Shown here one piece after another: positions 33,687 through 46,250 of a stretch of DNA of 64,000 nt. The translations under genes were made by a program, and so were the position numbers. The stretch is from contig JAGYXB010000825.1 of assembly GCA_022495005.1 (NCBI GenBank), forward strand, positions 6,200,001 to 6,264,000. Direction: 5' to 3'. The notes beneath the pieces are model-generated. The model did not search any database and was not told the DNA's origin. It saw only the letters and a list, made by a program, of their open reading frames with translations. Numbering within the stretch: the first letter of the stretch is position 1; every line of letters begins with the position of its first letter. The DNA is from Rhyacophila brunnea (taxonomy: Eukaryota > Arthropoda > Insecta > Trichoptera > Rhyacophilidae).

Positions 33687-34473
33687 CAATGGTTGTCATA
33701 TATACATACAATGAATGTAAATTATATGTAAATTATAATAATATAGGTACCTACTTACATTTAATCAAAGTCTTAATATATACATATAAACTTCTATTCA
33801 TGAGGAATGTTTCCGAAAAAATTCCACTTCCACTGAATCTACTATCTGCTTTAATTTGATGATTCTTAGCAACACATGATCTGTCTGCTCTCATAGGACG
33901 CTACTGATTTTGACATTGTTGGATGACTGCGTCAAAGCAAATCGCCACAGCAAAATTGGTTGTTGGGTTGTTATTAAGAATTAGTTTAAAAACATGTCAA
34001 GCAATATTACAGGTCGAAAAAGCCTCTCGCTATTCGCTCAAACTTGTTGCGGTGACTCCTCACATGCTGTATTTATGTACAGAGAAGATTGCCGTGTTGG
34101 TGGCCTACCTCCATTATGGGGTGATATAACAATAATGATCTGGCAAGACTCACTTCTGTATTATGACGTGAGCTGACTACACTTACCGTTTCGTTGGCGG
34201 CTGCTGTCAGTCGGCGTTGGGCATTAAAATTTAAAAACGTAATCAAAGCCAAGATTCGCATTACTATAATGTTGTTAGCACTTACTGTATTTTCAATATA
34301 TTTAATTTGTATGTGTTTATTAATAATCTTTTCTTTGGTTGCGAAACCAAAAATACATATTGTTAAGTACGTTAAACTAGGTGAAAGGACATGAAAGTTT
34401 AAAACAAACTCTAAAAAAATTAATTAATCGGAATTCTGGAAAATTATCTATCGAACGATGTTACTCATGGCTA

Positions 34474-35604
34474 GGGAATCCAATCCCGAACCAGAATTTT
34501 GATCCCGGGATTTCGGGATTACAATTTCACGATCTCGGGATTGGCTTTTATTTTATTTATAGAAATAGCATTGATAAAATCGGTCAAAAATGTCTGGTAT
34601 AATTAAATTTATACTATTTAAGACATTTAATGTTAATATTGTGTATCTACGTTCAATCTTGGAAATACATGGGTTTAATGAAGTAAATAATATTGTAATA
34701 TAGAATATAGATAATAATGTGAAAGTAAAACTTTTTAAAAGTTTATTTAAGAAAAGATAACATTCATAAAATTTGGCGTAGAAACAAGTGCTTGCCCGCA
34801 CGTACTTGGCACTGGCGGTTAGACGCCGTTCGCGTGCCAGATCGACACTGGCGTCTAGCTGGTTCTAGTCTAGCACATTCCTTTCTGGCCAGTTAATTAT
34901 CACAACTCGGTCACTGCTAAAGACACGCCAGGGACCCTATGTTAGAACTTGCGAGTCCAAGCCGCCCGGTCGACATGACGTCATATGACATCATTGTGTC
35001 GTATTACCGGAGTGATAATAGCATTCGAGAAAATAACGCTAGTCAAACAGTGGCGTTATTCATTGTCACCATACACAAATAGGTGTTTCATCATAATAAT
35101 ATCTATGGTGAGCACTGTGTGTTGGGCGGCATGCCTCGAGCGTGTATTGGCTGACGTCACAATTACGTCATGTCGTCGGGTGACACACGAGTCGATCGTT
35201 AGGAAATCGCGGTGCTGGCGTGTAGCAACTAGCATGATAATTAAATGTGGTAATTAACTCGACAGCAGTGGGGGTATTAGATCTAATGGCCACGCGCCTG
35301 GCGCATCTTTAGCAGTGAAAGACTTAAATGAACGAATTTATCATTTTTCTGATGTTCTTACGATTACGTGACATGATCATTGCATGCTTGTATGACAACA
35401 AAATATGGTTATTTATCATCCGTGAGCATTCGGCGATTCCTCCTGTGACATGTGCAGGTACATACACTTCACTAACAATTTTGTACACATACTAATTGAT
35501 TGATAAACAAATCAATCTCGAAGGTTTCGGGATTATGTTTACTAATCCCGGGGTTCATAGGGATCGGTATCCAAAATTGTCTGGGATCCCGGGATTGGAT
35601 TACC
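34474..35604. mobile_element. 1.1-kb inverted-repeat element next to Sbf exon 3
   Basis: Inverted ends GGGAATCCAATCCCG (left) and complement of GGTAATCCAATCCCG (right). Flanks share TACTCATGGC: left TACTCATGGCTA at 34,462-34,473, right TACTCATGGCGA at 35,605-35,616 (11 of 12 bases). If the element really starts four bases earlier, the duplication is 8 bp and hAT-like. If not, a longer duplication would suit a Mutator-like element. The centre has GC-rich palindromic pieces, no recognised transposase. Confidence 0.7.
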
Positions 35605-35685
35605 TACTCATGGCGAAACCGGTTCACTAAAACCGATTCCTTTGGAATAGTATAAAACTAATGCATTGTTGTGGTGTGCCGACAG

Positions 35686-35841
35686 TTCTGCCAGCCTCTG
35701 GGATGGGCGCTATCGAGGTCCAGGCAGGAGCCTCGGTTCTTCGTGGCGGTGTTGACCGACGTGGACGCCAACCGCCACTACTGCGCCTGCCTCTGCTTCA
35801 ACGAGACCATCGAGATCACGCCCACAAAACCTGCGGACGAG
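35686..35841 (+). CDS. Sbf: SBF/MTMR5-13 homologue, exon 3
   Basis: 52 codons, phase 0 at both ends, acceptor GTGCCGACAG and donor GTATGT. Reads [20 protein letters not shown], then [20 protein letters not shown] and [12 protein letters not shown], the core of the uDENN module of SBF1/SBF2 (MTMR13 has FFVVVLTDIDSDRHYCSC). The exon is much richer in GC than its surroundings, mainly through third positions. Confidence 0.96.
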
Positions 35842-36062
35842 GTATGTCCACATTATTGTTTCATCAGATTTGATTGTCCTACCTTTGACCTGACCTACCA
35901 GTATCGAAGGTTGTTTGTAGGTAGGTGGTCTTAGGTAGAAGATATAAGGTCTACAGTATGTTACTGATACACTTAACTGAAGATAAAATATTATATTCTG
36001 CCATTTTATAAAATATATTTCACTTAAAAAAGACTACATGCATTAAAATAAATATTTTACAA

Positions 36063-36150
36063 AATAGTGATGCCGAACCGGGAATCGAACTTCCGCTAAA
36101 AAAATTACGGCTACGATAGTTGGACTTCTTGTGCAGTAGATCAGCTGGAG
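36063..36150 (-). repeat. tRNA-like SINE head
   Basis: On the minus strand GTCCAACTATCGTAGCCGTA is followed by AGTTCGATTCCCGGTTCGGC, a B box with a plausible stem end. No intact cloverleaf, so a SINE head or tRNA relic. Confidence 0.45.
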
Positions 36151-36410
36151 ATTGTCTGCTGGGAATGAAATAAAATAACATAGCGATTGCGTAAATGTTA
36201 GTAGGCTTTATCATAAAAAACGTTAAACGTTTCATATAACGGAGTAGACAGTTATCAGGTCTCAAGGACAAACACCATCAAATTTCATACAAAAAACTTT
36301 GAATTATACCTACCAAGCCTTTGATTGCATGTGTTGGTAAAAGATTCGATAGACTTGGATACAATATGTGTATGTAAATCCTATTATAAAAATAACTTTT
36401 TATATACCTA

Positions 36411-36867
36411 CCACGTTTTTAAATTTTCTGTTGAATCATATAAACTTGACAATTCTATGTATTAATAAATACTTTTTTTTGTACTTGATAGAAATACTGA
36501 ATAAATATAGAATACTGAAATGTCACTTTGACATTTCATATTGATTTCCATAGTACGCGCATGTATATATTAATAATTTAGTTGCTAGGACCCCCTTAGC
36601 AACCAGTGAATTACTTTTTAAGATTTTTTTCCGAAATAACTTTCCATACAAAACAGAATTAACTGACAATGAATTCAATTCTGCTTAAAGATGGCTAAAG
36701 GTATTAAAAGAATGCATTGTCGTCGTGTTCTGATATATTCTAAAAGTTTCAAATGTCTAGCTAGTCGGGAAGTTAGTTTAAAAAATTCAATCGTCCAATA
36801 CAAATCTTGGACAAACAAGAAAAAAATTGTACTGGACAAACAGGAATACGAGCTAATAAAAACGTGG
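36411..36867. mobile_element. TA-flanked MITE family C, copy 4 (inverted)
   Basis: 457 bp, CCACGTTTTTAAATT to AATAAAAACGTGG, TA on both sides (36,409-36,410 and 36,868-36,869). Same orientation as copy 2. Confidence 0.88.
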
Positions 36868-37327
36868 TAAGATATATTATTTTCGTCTTCTCGTTTTTTC
36901 GACTTCTATTGCTAAAATAAAGCAAACAATTATCTTAGAATCTCTATGTCATCATCAGTATATTTCAATACACTGATAGACGAAGACTTCCTTGCCACGT
37001 ATTTCCGACGAAACTTAATATTTCGCCAATGCCCTCGGATCGGTACCCATCAAGTATTCTGAATCATCGCATTCATCCTTCGACTACCCTGTCTACGAGC
37101 TATGTGTCAGGCCCATTTCCATTTCAGGGTTTGGTATACTTCATGAGGTGTGTCGTATATTCTGTGAATAACCTCTTCTAAATATTATTTATAGAAAAAT
37201 TTGACCAAATTACAAACTTACAAGTTGACGCTCGATTACTTGATTTTTCAATGAAAATTTATACGAGACGTGGTTACCACCTGTGTTCTGTTCAGGAAGT
37301 AAGAATCAACTGACAAAATTAGAACGT

Positions 37328-38019
37328 TTGGAGGATGATCCGACTTGATCGACATAAATAGTGCATAGGAAACTTTGTCAGTCAAACGTATTTGTTTTCA
37401 TTGAACTAAGACTATAATGTGTTCTGTTAGTTTTTTTTTTAATTCAAGTAAACCCTTCCTAATCCAAGCCATAGTAGATAATATTATGTAGTCAAAAAAA
37501 TATCCATTTCGTCGCTATATGATTGGTTTGTCGAATATCCGTTTTTGTCGAAATCGACCTTTTAATGCAGAATGTTTTTTTGTATCTAAATGGACTAGAA
37601 CCATCATTTTCTTTAAATTACTTTGTAATGGTAATGAATACATCATTCATATGCTGTAAAAATAACAATTTAAATATCTCCATGTATTTAAATATAGGAT
37701 TATGAAATTCGTTTTTCGTCTCCTGAACATTTGCTCTATTCGACAAACCAACCCTACAGCGACGATTTGTCTATAAAATATCTTAAATTATGCCATTAAA
37801 CCATACATAATTTCAGATATTCTATAGATGATGAGTATTTTTGGTCTTGTATATGTTATGGCTTGGTTTTCGCAGGATATAATTGAATTTTAAAAACCAA
37901 CCAACAACATCTGCAAGTTGTAGTCTTATTTCAATGAAAACAAATACGTATGACTGACAAAGTTCAGTGTGCACTATTTATGGCGAATTTTGCCAGCCTA
38001 CCTCCACCCTTCACCACTG
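37328..38019. mobile_element. hAT-type MITE family A, copy 3 (left end lost)
   Basis: The right end CCTCCACCCTTCACCACTG is present, but the left CAGTGGCG terminus is missing and the copy begins near TTGGAGGATGATCCGAC. MITE B copy 2 (37,511-37,763) sits inside it, splitting the internal palindrome. Confidence 0.8.
37511..37763. mobile_element. MITE family B, copy 2, nested in family A
   Basis: 253 bp, exactly as long as copy 1 at 1,497 and highly similar. Terminal GTCGCTATATGATTGG and complement of GTCGCTGTAGGGTTGG. Inserted in the loop region of MITE A copy 3. Confidence 0.82.
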
Positions 38020-38225
38020 ATATGAATGATGTATAAATACGTACATGCATATCAGTGGTTCGTATGAGTTTATTTTATTATTAGGTCTCACATATTTGTT
38101 GCAATGTAATCTTAGCACAGTCATGCATGGCATGTGTTATTTATATTTAAGCTGTTACAAGCTAAGTAATGGATAATAATAACAATAATAAAATTATTAT
38201 CTTACACATTATAACAAATTGTTGT

Positions 38226-39254
38226 TCAGTGATGCCCAACCAGGGGCCCGGGGGCCGCATGCTTTTATGAATATTATCAAAAAGTTAAACCAATACTTAC
38301 TATTATTTTTATTTAACTGTTTCTTGTGTGTAAAACATAAAGGTAATCGACACAAATGTGCCACGATGGACGATCGGTAACGTGTAGGATTATAGTGTCG
38401 TGAGTCCAGGTCTAGAATCCCAAGTTCTAGAATCACATGTTTTTTACAATGTGTGTTTGAATCCAAACTATGGACTTTATTGGACAAAAGGCTGACATCC
38501 ATTTCTCGTAAAAACAATCTGTTAATACAATCCCCACTCTGTGGAGCACCATATTATTATGTTATTCAAATATGGTAAAAAATGAAGTCTTATTGTTATT
38601 TTTTTAAATTTAATGTGTTCACAGCTTGTATGCTAAGTCAAGCCGTCAACCTATTCAAAGTATAGGTATATCTATGTTGCTATGAAAATAATAACACTTT
38701 ATACACCATGTCCATGGGATAACATTAAATATTGGTAATAAAATATATATAAGTATATAACTTTTCATACGAAGCAGTTGGATGTTTGAATCTTGTTTCA
38801 CGCGTATATAGGTGATGATGTGAAAATTGCGTCCAACACATTTTAAAATGATATGTAACTTGTTGTCGTTTAATCCACAGCACCCCATTTATTGTGGAAC
38901 CTGGAAATATTTTTTGAAATTGTCCTTTGCATGTAGCACATACGTACACATAGTGGCCGAATTTGGGGGTTTTTTAAGTTTCCGGGCAACCTGGAACACT
39001 GGAATAAATTATTTAAAAAAATGGAACATGTCCCGTAAATATAGAATGTATCGCCATCCTACCGTTACAGCTTCACACCCTAATGCGTTCATAATTATAA
39101 GCATAGCGATTGTCAATAGTAGTAATTGACAAGTTTGATAGTACTAAAATGCATCTTTTTATTATGTTTTTATTTTTTGTTCCCTCAAAAAATTGTGCAA
39201 TACATTTTTTTTGCTGTGGCCCTGAAACAAAAAAGGTTGTGATTCTCTGTCGAA
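38226..39254. mobile_element. Possible hAT element interrupted by a SINE
   Basis: Left end CAGTGATGCCCAACCAGGGG and, 1 kb later, GGTTGTGATTCTCTG, whose complement starts CAGAGAATCACAACC. Both look like hAT ends but do not match each other well and no 8-bp duplication is visible, so they may belong to different elements. SINE S1 copy 3 lies inside. Confidence 0.4.
38350..38585 (+). repeat. tRNA-derived SINE family S1, copy 3 (diverged)
   Basis: Follows S1 order: GGATTATAGTGTCGTGAGTC, a worn B box, ACAATGTGTGTTTGAATCC, GGCTGACATCCATTTCTCGT, CCCCACTCTGTGGAG. It is the oldest-looking of the three copies. Confidence 0.72.
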
Positions 39255-39457
39255 ATAGTATACAATCATGGTTACAAATCATTGTACCTAATTGATTGTA
39301 CCAATTATTTACGGAATTGCGTTGTGAACGAAGTGTTATATTATGAATATTGTGTTTATAAGTACTACACTGTCCATTGTTTTTAATAAGTAAGAAAAAA
39401 TATACGTCTTATTAGGTATGTTAACCATTGTAAGATCTTCAAGTAGCTATAATAGAC

Positions 39458-40087
39458 CAGGCTCCCATAGACTTTTCGTATACATAATATGCGGAACTCA
39501 TTCTGACAATTGATATAGGTTCGTTTGCTATTAACTTGCTGGTTTGTGTATGTTGTTTTGCCTTTCTTTAATAATTTTGTACTTAGTTTAGTTATCGTTG
39601 TTTTATTTACTCACCTACCTATACATGCAACCTACACTGTTTCTGGGTTAACCATTTTACTAAAACTAGTGTCATATTTATAGATGTATAAAAAATCAAA
39701 TTTACTGATTATATACACATACTACTAAATTAGGCAATCGAATCCAAGAATGATCGATCCCAAGAATCGATAATTTTGAACACATTGTGCAACCGACTAT
39801 TTTCATTTTTCCAAAGGGGACGAACCGACCTGCGACCATGCTGATGGCATGGTAAAAATTATCGCATTTGCAATCGATCCGTGCTTTGGTCATACTTTTA
39901 TTGGAGAACTCGGAACAATTTTTGGTTGGTTTTTAATATTTTTTTATTACCTCAATAAAAAGAAATTGACCACTAATATTTCCTGGCAACATCGATATTA
40001 TATCTTTGTAACCCCTAGAACCTTGTCTCAATTGTCAGAATGCGTTCCGCATATTATGTAGGTATACGAAAAGTCTATGAGAGCCTG
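39458..40087. mobile_element. Non-autonomous derivative of the Academ-like element
   Basis: 630 bp between CAGGCTCCCATAGACTTTTC and the complement CAGGCTCTCATAGACTTTTC, flanked by GAC on both sides (39,455-39,457 and 40,088-40,090), a 3-bp duplication. The terminal repeat is about 60 bp. Beyond it the sequence matches only the right arm of the 56,931-59,408 element. No coding sequence is kept. Confidence 0.75.
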
Positions 40088-41321
40088 GACTATGTGTAAA
40101 ATCTCTTTAAAAAATATTTTTTTTTACTAACTAAATTTAATTATATGTAGGTATTATCTAATTCATAACTTACCTGAGTAAAACCAATAAGAGATTTAAA
40201 GATTTTCTGGGCTATTCCACGTTTTTTTTATCAAGGATTGAAATCATATTCAAGAAAAATGAACCTGTTATCTAACGTATATTTAAAAAATGTGATTTTA
40301 TAATTTATTTCAAATTATGTGTTAATGAGATTTTGTGTAATTGTTTGAATCTGCTGGTAAGTTATGTTTACAAATAATGAGACATTGATCCATAACCCAA
40401 TTGAATGTATTCTGGTTGTAGACCATTAGGTATGTCTGAAAAAATGCACCGATAAAAAACAGTTAAGTAATTAAAAATTGAAATAAAAATTAAAACTGTT
40501 TCGCCACCATTGCCATCAACATATTTTTTGTTTTTATAATAAAAAGTTCTGATGAATTTTATTAAGATTTTTATTGAGTGGTTGATTGTATGATATCGCA
40601 TCTTGAATATAGAATAGTCAATCGGAAGGTAACGAAAGATTAACAAAAAATCATCATAATATATTATTTTTGTATTAATTGATCGGCGTATCTTCGTAAT
40701 AATTCTATTCACACATGACCTTAGTAGCGTCATCATTAAACATAATTCTATGTAGGTAATTACTAATTACGTTTTGTTAAAAAGTATTGTTAATTCTAAT
40801 AATAATATTAACAAATAAATGGCAATCATTTTGTAGTAATATTATGTACTTTGTAAATTTAACCAAAATTATTTTCTTACCATGACACAGATGTAGGCTC
40901 ATTGTCAAGGCATTTTTTGATGATCGTTATATAATAATAAGGATGTTACACAATAACATACTTTTAATCTGTGTAACAGTAGATAATGAAACAATTACGA
41001 AATTGGGACATGCTTCAAATTAATTTTTCATTGTCGCTATCTATTTGAGAATATGTAAAACAGCAATTTAGTGTACATATTACATTGTTTTCTATTCAGT
41101 AAAATGGAAGTAACAGCTGATTTTGTCTGTATTTTGTAATGTATTTGATTTATTCGTAGGTAATATAATATTGTTTCAATAATTTGTACCTGGCGGTGTA
41201 ATAGTGCGCCTTCTTCTTTCTTCTATGGGGAGGTGCAGAATACAAGAGGCGTTTGTCTCGTTGATGCAGTTGTGGTTATGAACTTATAATTAGTATTGTC
41301 AGTTTTATTTTTGTTTCTATG

Positions 41322-41706
41322 AGCCGGCTCACACATGTAAACTCGCCTCGTCTGCCGCATATAAACCAAACCTTCTAGGAACGTCGATCCGATGTTGCAT
41401 AATATTAAGACCGCGCATATCTCTAGCGACAGTTGCATGTAACCTCTCGAAACGTATAGATATTTGAATGCGGCGACCCGGTATAGGAATGACCAATTCG
41501 TATGTGTGTGTATGCGTTCTGGCGTTTTCGACTCGCAGCCCTAGATGTTGATAGCAGCACTAGATTTTATTTTTAAACTAAAAAGTCGCATTCGACCAAT
41601 CTGCGGAGCTCCATTTGGCAACGTTTGTTTTGTGAATAACGATGACGTCACAGCTACTTATTCGACACGTTGCAGACGAGACGAGTTTTGATATGCGATC
41701 TGGCTA
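41322..41706. mobile_element. MITE family I, copy 1
   Basis: About 385 bp that matches the reverse complement of 47,163-47,558. Shared blocks include CGCATTCGACCAATCTGCGG, GAATAACGATGACGTCAC and AAACCTTC. Ends resemble GGCTCTCACATCWAAACTCG in inverted orientation. It contains a reading frame of no known family on the minus strand, likely chance. Confidence 0.65.
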
Positions 41707-41978
41707 ATAACGGTTGTATGACAATATCACTTGCAATAATCCTGCCGAAACCGGGAGATTTGATTATCTTCTGTTCTCTGATTGGCGGCATTAATTGGGT
41801 AAAGGTGGATGATTATTTGACACGACAGCATATCGATATGATTGCGTCCGTCTCGCTCAGTGTTTTAAAAATACAAATTTTATAAACTCTGTACCTATAC
41901 TTAGGTTAATTAAATCTCATGATAATGATGCCAAATTATTATTGTCTGTTTCTACCAAATATTTACGTACTTATTTAG

Positions 41979-43172
41979 CAGTGGCGAAGGGTGGAGGTAG
42001 GCTTTTAAGATCCGACTTAAATAGTTCACACTAAACTTCCTCAGTCAAACGTATTTGTTTTATGAGACTACAATAACATGTAGATATTGTTTGTTAGTTT
42101 TTAAAGTTCAATTAAACCATGCCTACTCCAGGACGGCGATTCCTGAATGAAGCAGTGCAAAAGACGTCACCGAACCGCTTCAACTGAAGCTCGTAAAATT
42201 TTTAGTTTTACAGGAGATATTTTGTGTACAGAGCTTCGAGTAAAACGGATAAACGGCATATAAGTGCGAGTGAGAAAGCATTCAACATGCTTATACCTCA
42301 TGTCCATGCGTTAGAGTAAGATAGAAAGTAAACATATCAAGAGGGCTCTATTGTCAATGTCATGGAAATTAAATAACATTTTTATCCATTTTGGTAATGA
42401 CTTCGTATTTAATCAGTACTTACCGTTAACGTTGCATGATTAAATCATTCATTGTTGAAGTACGTAACCAATTAATCTTTAAACACGCTAGTTACGTCTC
42501 CAATATAACAATATTACAACAAGATTACAACACGGAATTTCCGTTGTATTTTGCAAACAAACATGTGTGTTTCTGTATTACAAAATCACAATAAATACAT
42601 CCTTAAATGAGAATTGAAACACGAAATAATAATTTTAGCGGTAATATGTGGTAATAAGTGGTAAATGTAAAACAATAGATCAACAGCTTTCTCCAATATT
42701 ACGTACGATACGAAATCTGACGTTTATTATGTCAAACGGAGAGTTGCGAGCACCCCTACCGTGAAAGCATGTGTACTACCAAAGCCTGGCATAGTGACAC
42801 TCAGCGGTTAACTTTTAATATGCTACAGTTGAAGCAAGTTGTGTAAAGTTTGCGCAACTGGTCACTTGTGCTTCAGTCGTGAATTGGCCTCCTGGACATA
42901 GTAGATAATAGTAAAAAAATATTCGTTTATTTATAAATTATCGAAAATTATGCCAATAAGCCATACCTACATCATTTCAAATAGTTTATAGGTAGAAGAA
43001 TATTTTTATCGATTATGGTTTTTTGATAGGCAGGGCTTACTGAATTAAAAAAAAAACTAACCAGCACCATCTGCAAATTGTATTATTAGTTCAATAAAAA
43101 CAAATGAGTGTGACTGACAAAGTTTGTTGTGCACTATTTATATCAACATCTTACCTCCACCCTTCGCCACTG
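41979..43172. mobile_element. hAT-type MITE family A, copy 4, with nested element
   Basis: CAGTGGCGAAGGGTGGAGG to CCCTTCGCCACTG, flanks TTATTTAG (41,971-41,978) and CTATTTAG (43,173-43,180), 7 of 8 bases identical. About 775 bp of foreign sequence (42,124-42,898) sits inside. Confidence 0.88.
42124..42898. mobile_element. Inverted-repeat element nested in family A copy 4
   Basis: Absent from the other family A copies. Ends are imperfect inverted repeats: CCAGGACGGCGATTCCTGAA at left and, as complement at right, CCAGGAGGCCAATTCACGAC, both followed by TGAAGCA. No transposase or clear duplication found. Confidence 0.6.
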
Positions 43173-43749
43173 CTATTTAGTTAGTATGGTACATATTATT
43201 TTGTATGATAAATTTAACAAAACCACACTAATTAATTAAATTTGACCTTAAAAAACATAACTGTACTTTTTAAAATGTAAATATTGTATTTTTTGTAGAA
43301 TGCATTATAATGTAAATGCTTTGGTTTTGGTTCAAGTCAAATATTCCTGTTTGAACATGTTATCACATTGACTGCTGACTAGATAATTATACTAATTAAT
43401 TATCACATTTAAATAGCATGCTAATTATATCTAATGTCCATCGAATCATTACGCGCCTAGCGCGTCTTTAGCATTGAAAGACTGAATATATTACGTAGTA
43501 CTAATTCATAAACCAATATCAATTCGTAACAAATTCATCTTTCAAGAATGAGTTTGACAATATCTATTCATTTAATAATTTATGCAATTGACTAATTGGG
43601 TGAATTTAAAATTCTGTTCCGATGCTTGCGATTTTTGACCGACTCGAGCGGGTTTTCTGTAAGTTAATCTGCAATTCGAATTAATTTGCAGCTACAATAC
43701 ATAATTTAATAATTCGCATTCGTATATTATATCAGATAAGGGTTTCTTC

Positions 43750-45070
43750 CAGTGGCGACCGGTGAGTTATTTTACTGGGAGTTCACTTTTTTCACCTTTT
43801 GACTGCCGTAAAAAGGCATTTGCCTTCATCAAAACTTCACCGAAAAATCAAAAAAAAAACTATTGGTTTTTTTAATTTAGTACATTTAAAAGAAATCATA
43901 AATAACTCACTATTTATTATTTGTTGTACCTCTAGAAACAGTTTTTCTTGAAAAAAATGGATTTTAAACTTTAACACAAACTGGTTGACACGAACTATTT
44001 TGTTTTGACCGAATTATTAGTACTACCGAAATATCTCGTATCTGGCAGTGACCGGGATTTATTGTTCATTTGTATGAGAAATCCATTCTTCTGTTTTTCA
44101 TCGACACAAATTTTTCAATTACGCGTTTGTTGAAGTCAGGAATCTCTTGTATCATTCTTTTTTCGATACTTAGCATACATAATGCGTTCAATCTTGATTG
44201 CGCGATGGCGTTTCTACTAAAACACTTGATCCGTTTGAGTGTGAAAAAACATCTTTCGCTTTCCACTGATGTCATCGGAATAGTAAAAATTAAATTTAAT
44301 AGTAAAACCGTTTCCGTAAATGTGTCAATGAGATTTTTTTCGATTAAAATGTTTTATAATGCTGAGGCGCCATCAGCATTATAAAAATTATCCAAGCTGT
44401 AAATAACAGACAATTCATTTTTGAGTTTATTTTTATCTAAAAAGTCAGACGTATTACAGAGCTAGTTTGGAGAGATATCATAATTGATAAACATTGTGAA
44501 TTTAGTTATCAAACTGAAAAAAAACTTGAAGTTTATTTTTAAATTGTACTTCGCCTAAATTTGAGAAATGTTGTCAACATGTGCGGAAATTTAAATGCGT
44601 ACTGTGAAAAGAATTTATTTTTATAATAATATTGAATAAAAATTGTCAAACAATAATTGTACGTGTGATACGGGCTGTATTGTTTTAAAACCGATGAATC
44701 TGCGTTCGGGCCGAGAGCGACTGAAACTGTCGCTCCCGAGCACGTAGAAAAAATATTTACGTATTGCTATCCCACGCGACAGACGACGCTCTTTCTCATT
44801 GCAAAGAAATCGAAATTAGATTACTGGGCGCTTTGGTCGAGCGATGGCGAATATCGCTCACATCAACATATAATATTATTATTTAAAATAGCCGGTTAAA
44901 ACACATATTAGAATTTGTTTTTGTATATGAATTAATGACTACGGTAATAGATCAGAACACTTTTAATTAATCAAATATAAATTAAATACTCATTTAAAAA
45001 AAGTCTTTTCGCATAAATTGAGTGGGTGGGTGTGCACCGCTCCAGCGCTCTCAAGGGAGGATCGCCACTG
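43750..45070 (-). mobile_element. hAT element, 1.3-kb deletion derivative
   Basis: CAGTGGCGACCGGTGAG to GGAGGATCGCCACTG with an exact 8-bp duplication GTTTCTTC (43,742-43,749 and 45,071-45,078). The 5' CAGTGGCGA resembles family A ends. A transposase C-terminal fragment remains on the minus strand. Confidence 0.93.
44066..44310 (-). pseudogene. hAT transposase C-terminal dimerisation fragment
   Basis: Reads FTIPMTSVESERCFFTLKRI, then KCFSRNAIAQSRLNALCMLS, IEKRMIQEIPDFNKRVIEKF and ends NRRMDFSYK. This is the conserved hAT C-terminal (ZMYM1/TTF-type) region, with the S-x-E-R-x-F-S/F-x-L-K core intact. The catalytic part upstream is deleted, so no function is expected. Confidence 0.9.
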
Positions 45071-45654
45071 GTTTCTTCAGATCTTTATTATGTTCAATAT
45101 ATACTTTATTTAATATTATGCAGTTGGTAATAATGCCTATCTAAGTAACAATACACTATACATGACTACCGCAGAGTAATTATCCAATAAAATGTTTATA
45201 AACTGCTATAGGTATAAATAACTATAAAGGCGAGATATTATGGCTCTTTCACTGATTACGCCTTTATGGCCGTTGTATACTTGCCTACTTATATTGACTG
45301 CTAATTTAACTAGATACTAGGAATTTACTTACTGATGATTCGTGCAAAATTTGGCAGCAAATCATTATTAGGAAATTCTCGTCGATTGCACAATGTATCG
45401 AACTCCATCAAACTGGGTACTATGAACCCGCGCTGTTTTTTTATAGTATGATTTATAAGTTTACAGCAGTGCTCAGAAAGTAGTAATTCCTACTATGTAC
45501 GGACGTAAGGTCAAAAGGCCGTATTGGACGAGAGAATCGACATGCCAAAGACTCGTACCGATCGATGTGGATAAGTTGCACGATTCTCAGTTTTGACATG
45601 TATTACAAACTAGAATTCTTCCTTTATTGTGAACTTGACACGAGTTGTTTTCAC

Positions 45655-46250
45655 GACCCCTTTTTGAGTTGCTCCGCTCCGGGACCAAATACTTGCTCCG
45701 GATCCGCTTCAAGCTCTGCTCCGCTCCGGGTAAAATTTTTTGAGTATGAGTTCAATGAGTATTATATTGTGTATAAAAATGTTAAAAAATAATAAAAAAG
45801 TAATTTTAAAATATTTTTTTTTATTAATTATCATTATTAATTCTCTTAAACAAAATTTTCTACAGCAAATCGTCTCTCATAATTTGCCTCTTCTGTCAAA
45901 AAAGTGAGGTTATTTATCACTCAACAGTGTTGCCATATTTCAATTAATTCTAATGTTGCAAATTGTTATAATAATATACTGTTTTCATTGGATTTTAGGA
46001 CGAAAATTTAACTTGTTGACTGCGGAGCTTTTAATTACTATTCAATTACCGCATTTAAATAACATGCTAATTATATCGAATGTCCAATTAGTTATTGTAC
46101 AACAGGTGTATCGTCCGCGTGGAAAGGATTTTAATAATAAAAAAAAACATCCGGGCCAGTGGAGCACTACAAATTTTAGGTGCTCCGGGTAAAATCCCAT
46201 TGCTCCAGTGCTCCTGCTCCTAGCTCCGCTCCAACGCTCTGGTTTTATTG
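45655..46250. mobile_element. Possible hAT remnant with GAGC-rich ends
   Basis: Two facing blocks rich in GCTCCGCTCCGG and GCTCCGGGTAAAAT (45,670-45,735 and 46,157-46,245), a pattern known from hAT ends rich in GGAGC. Ends and duplication were not resolved. The segment ATTTAAATAACATGCTAATT inside recurs near 43,409. Confidence 0.35.

Larger units (their letters stand above)
31256..35685 (+). other. Sbf intron 2 (4.4 kb)
   Basis: Contains family D MITEs, a hAT with a nested MITE, a SINE and a large inverted-repeat element that ends 81 bases before exon 3. Stretch 33,690-34,470 shows no assignment. Near the acceptor, AAACTAATGC at about 35,655-35,664 is a good branch-site candidate before the GACAG acceptor. 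Confidence 0.75.

Noticed and set aside
33470..33859. 129-residue frame on the plus strand
   Set aside because: It runs through SINE S1 copy 2, whose conserved words explain the open frame.
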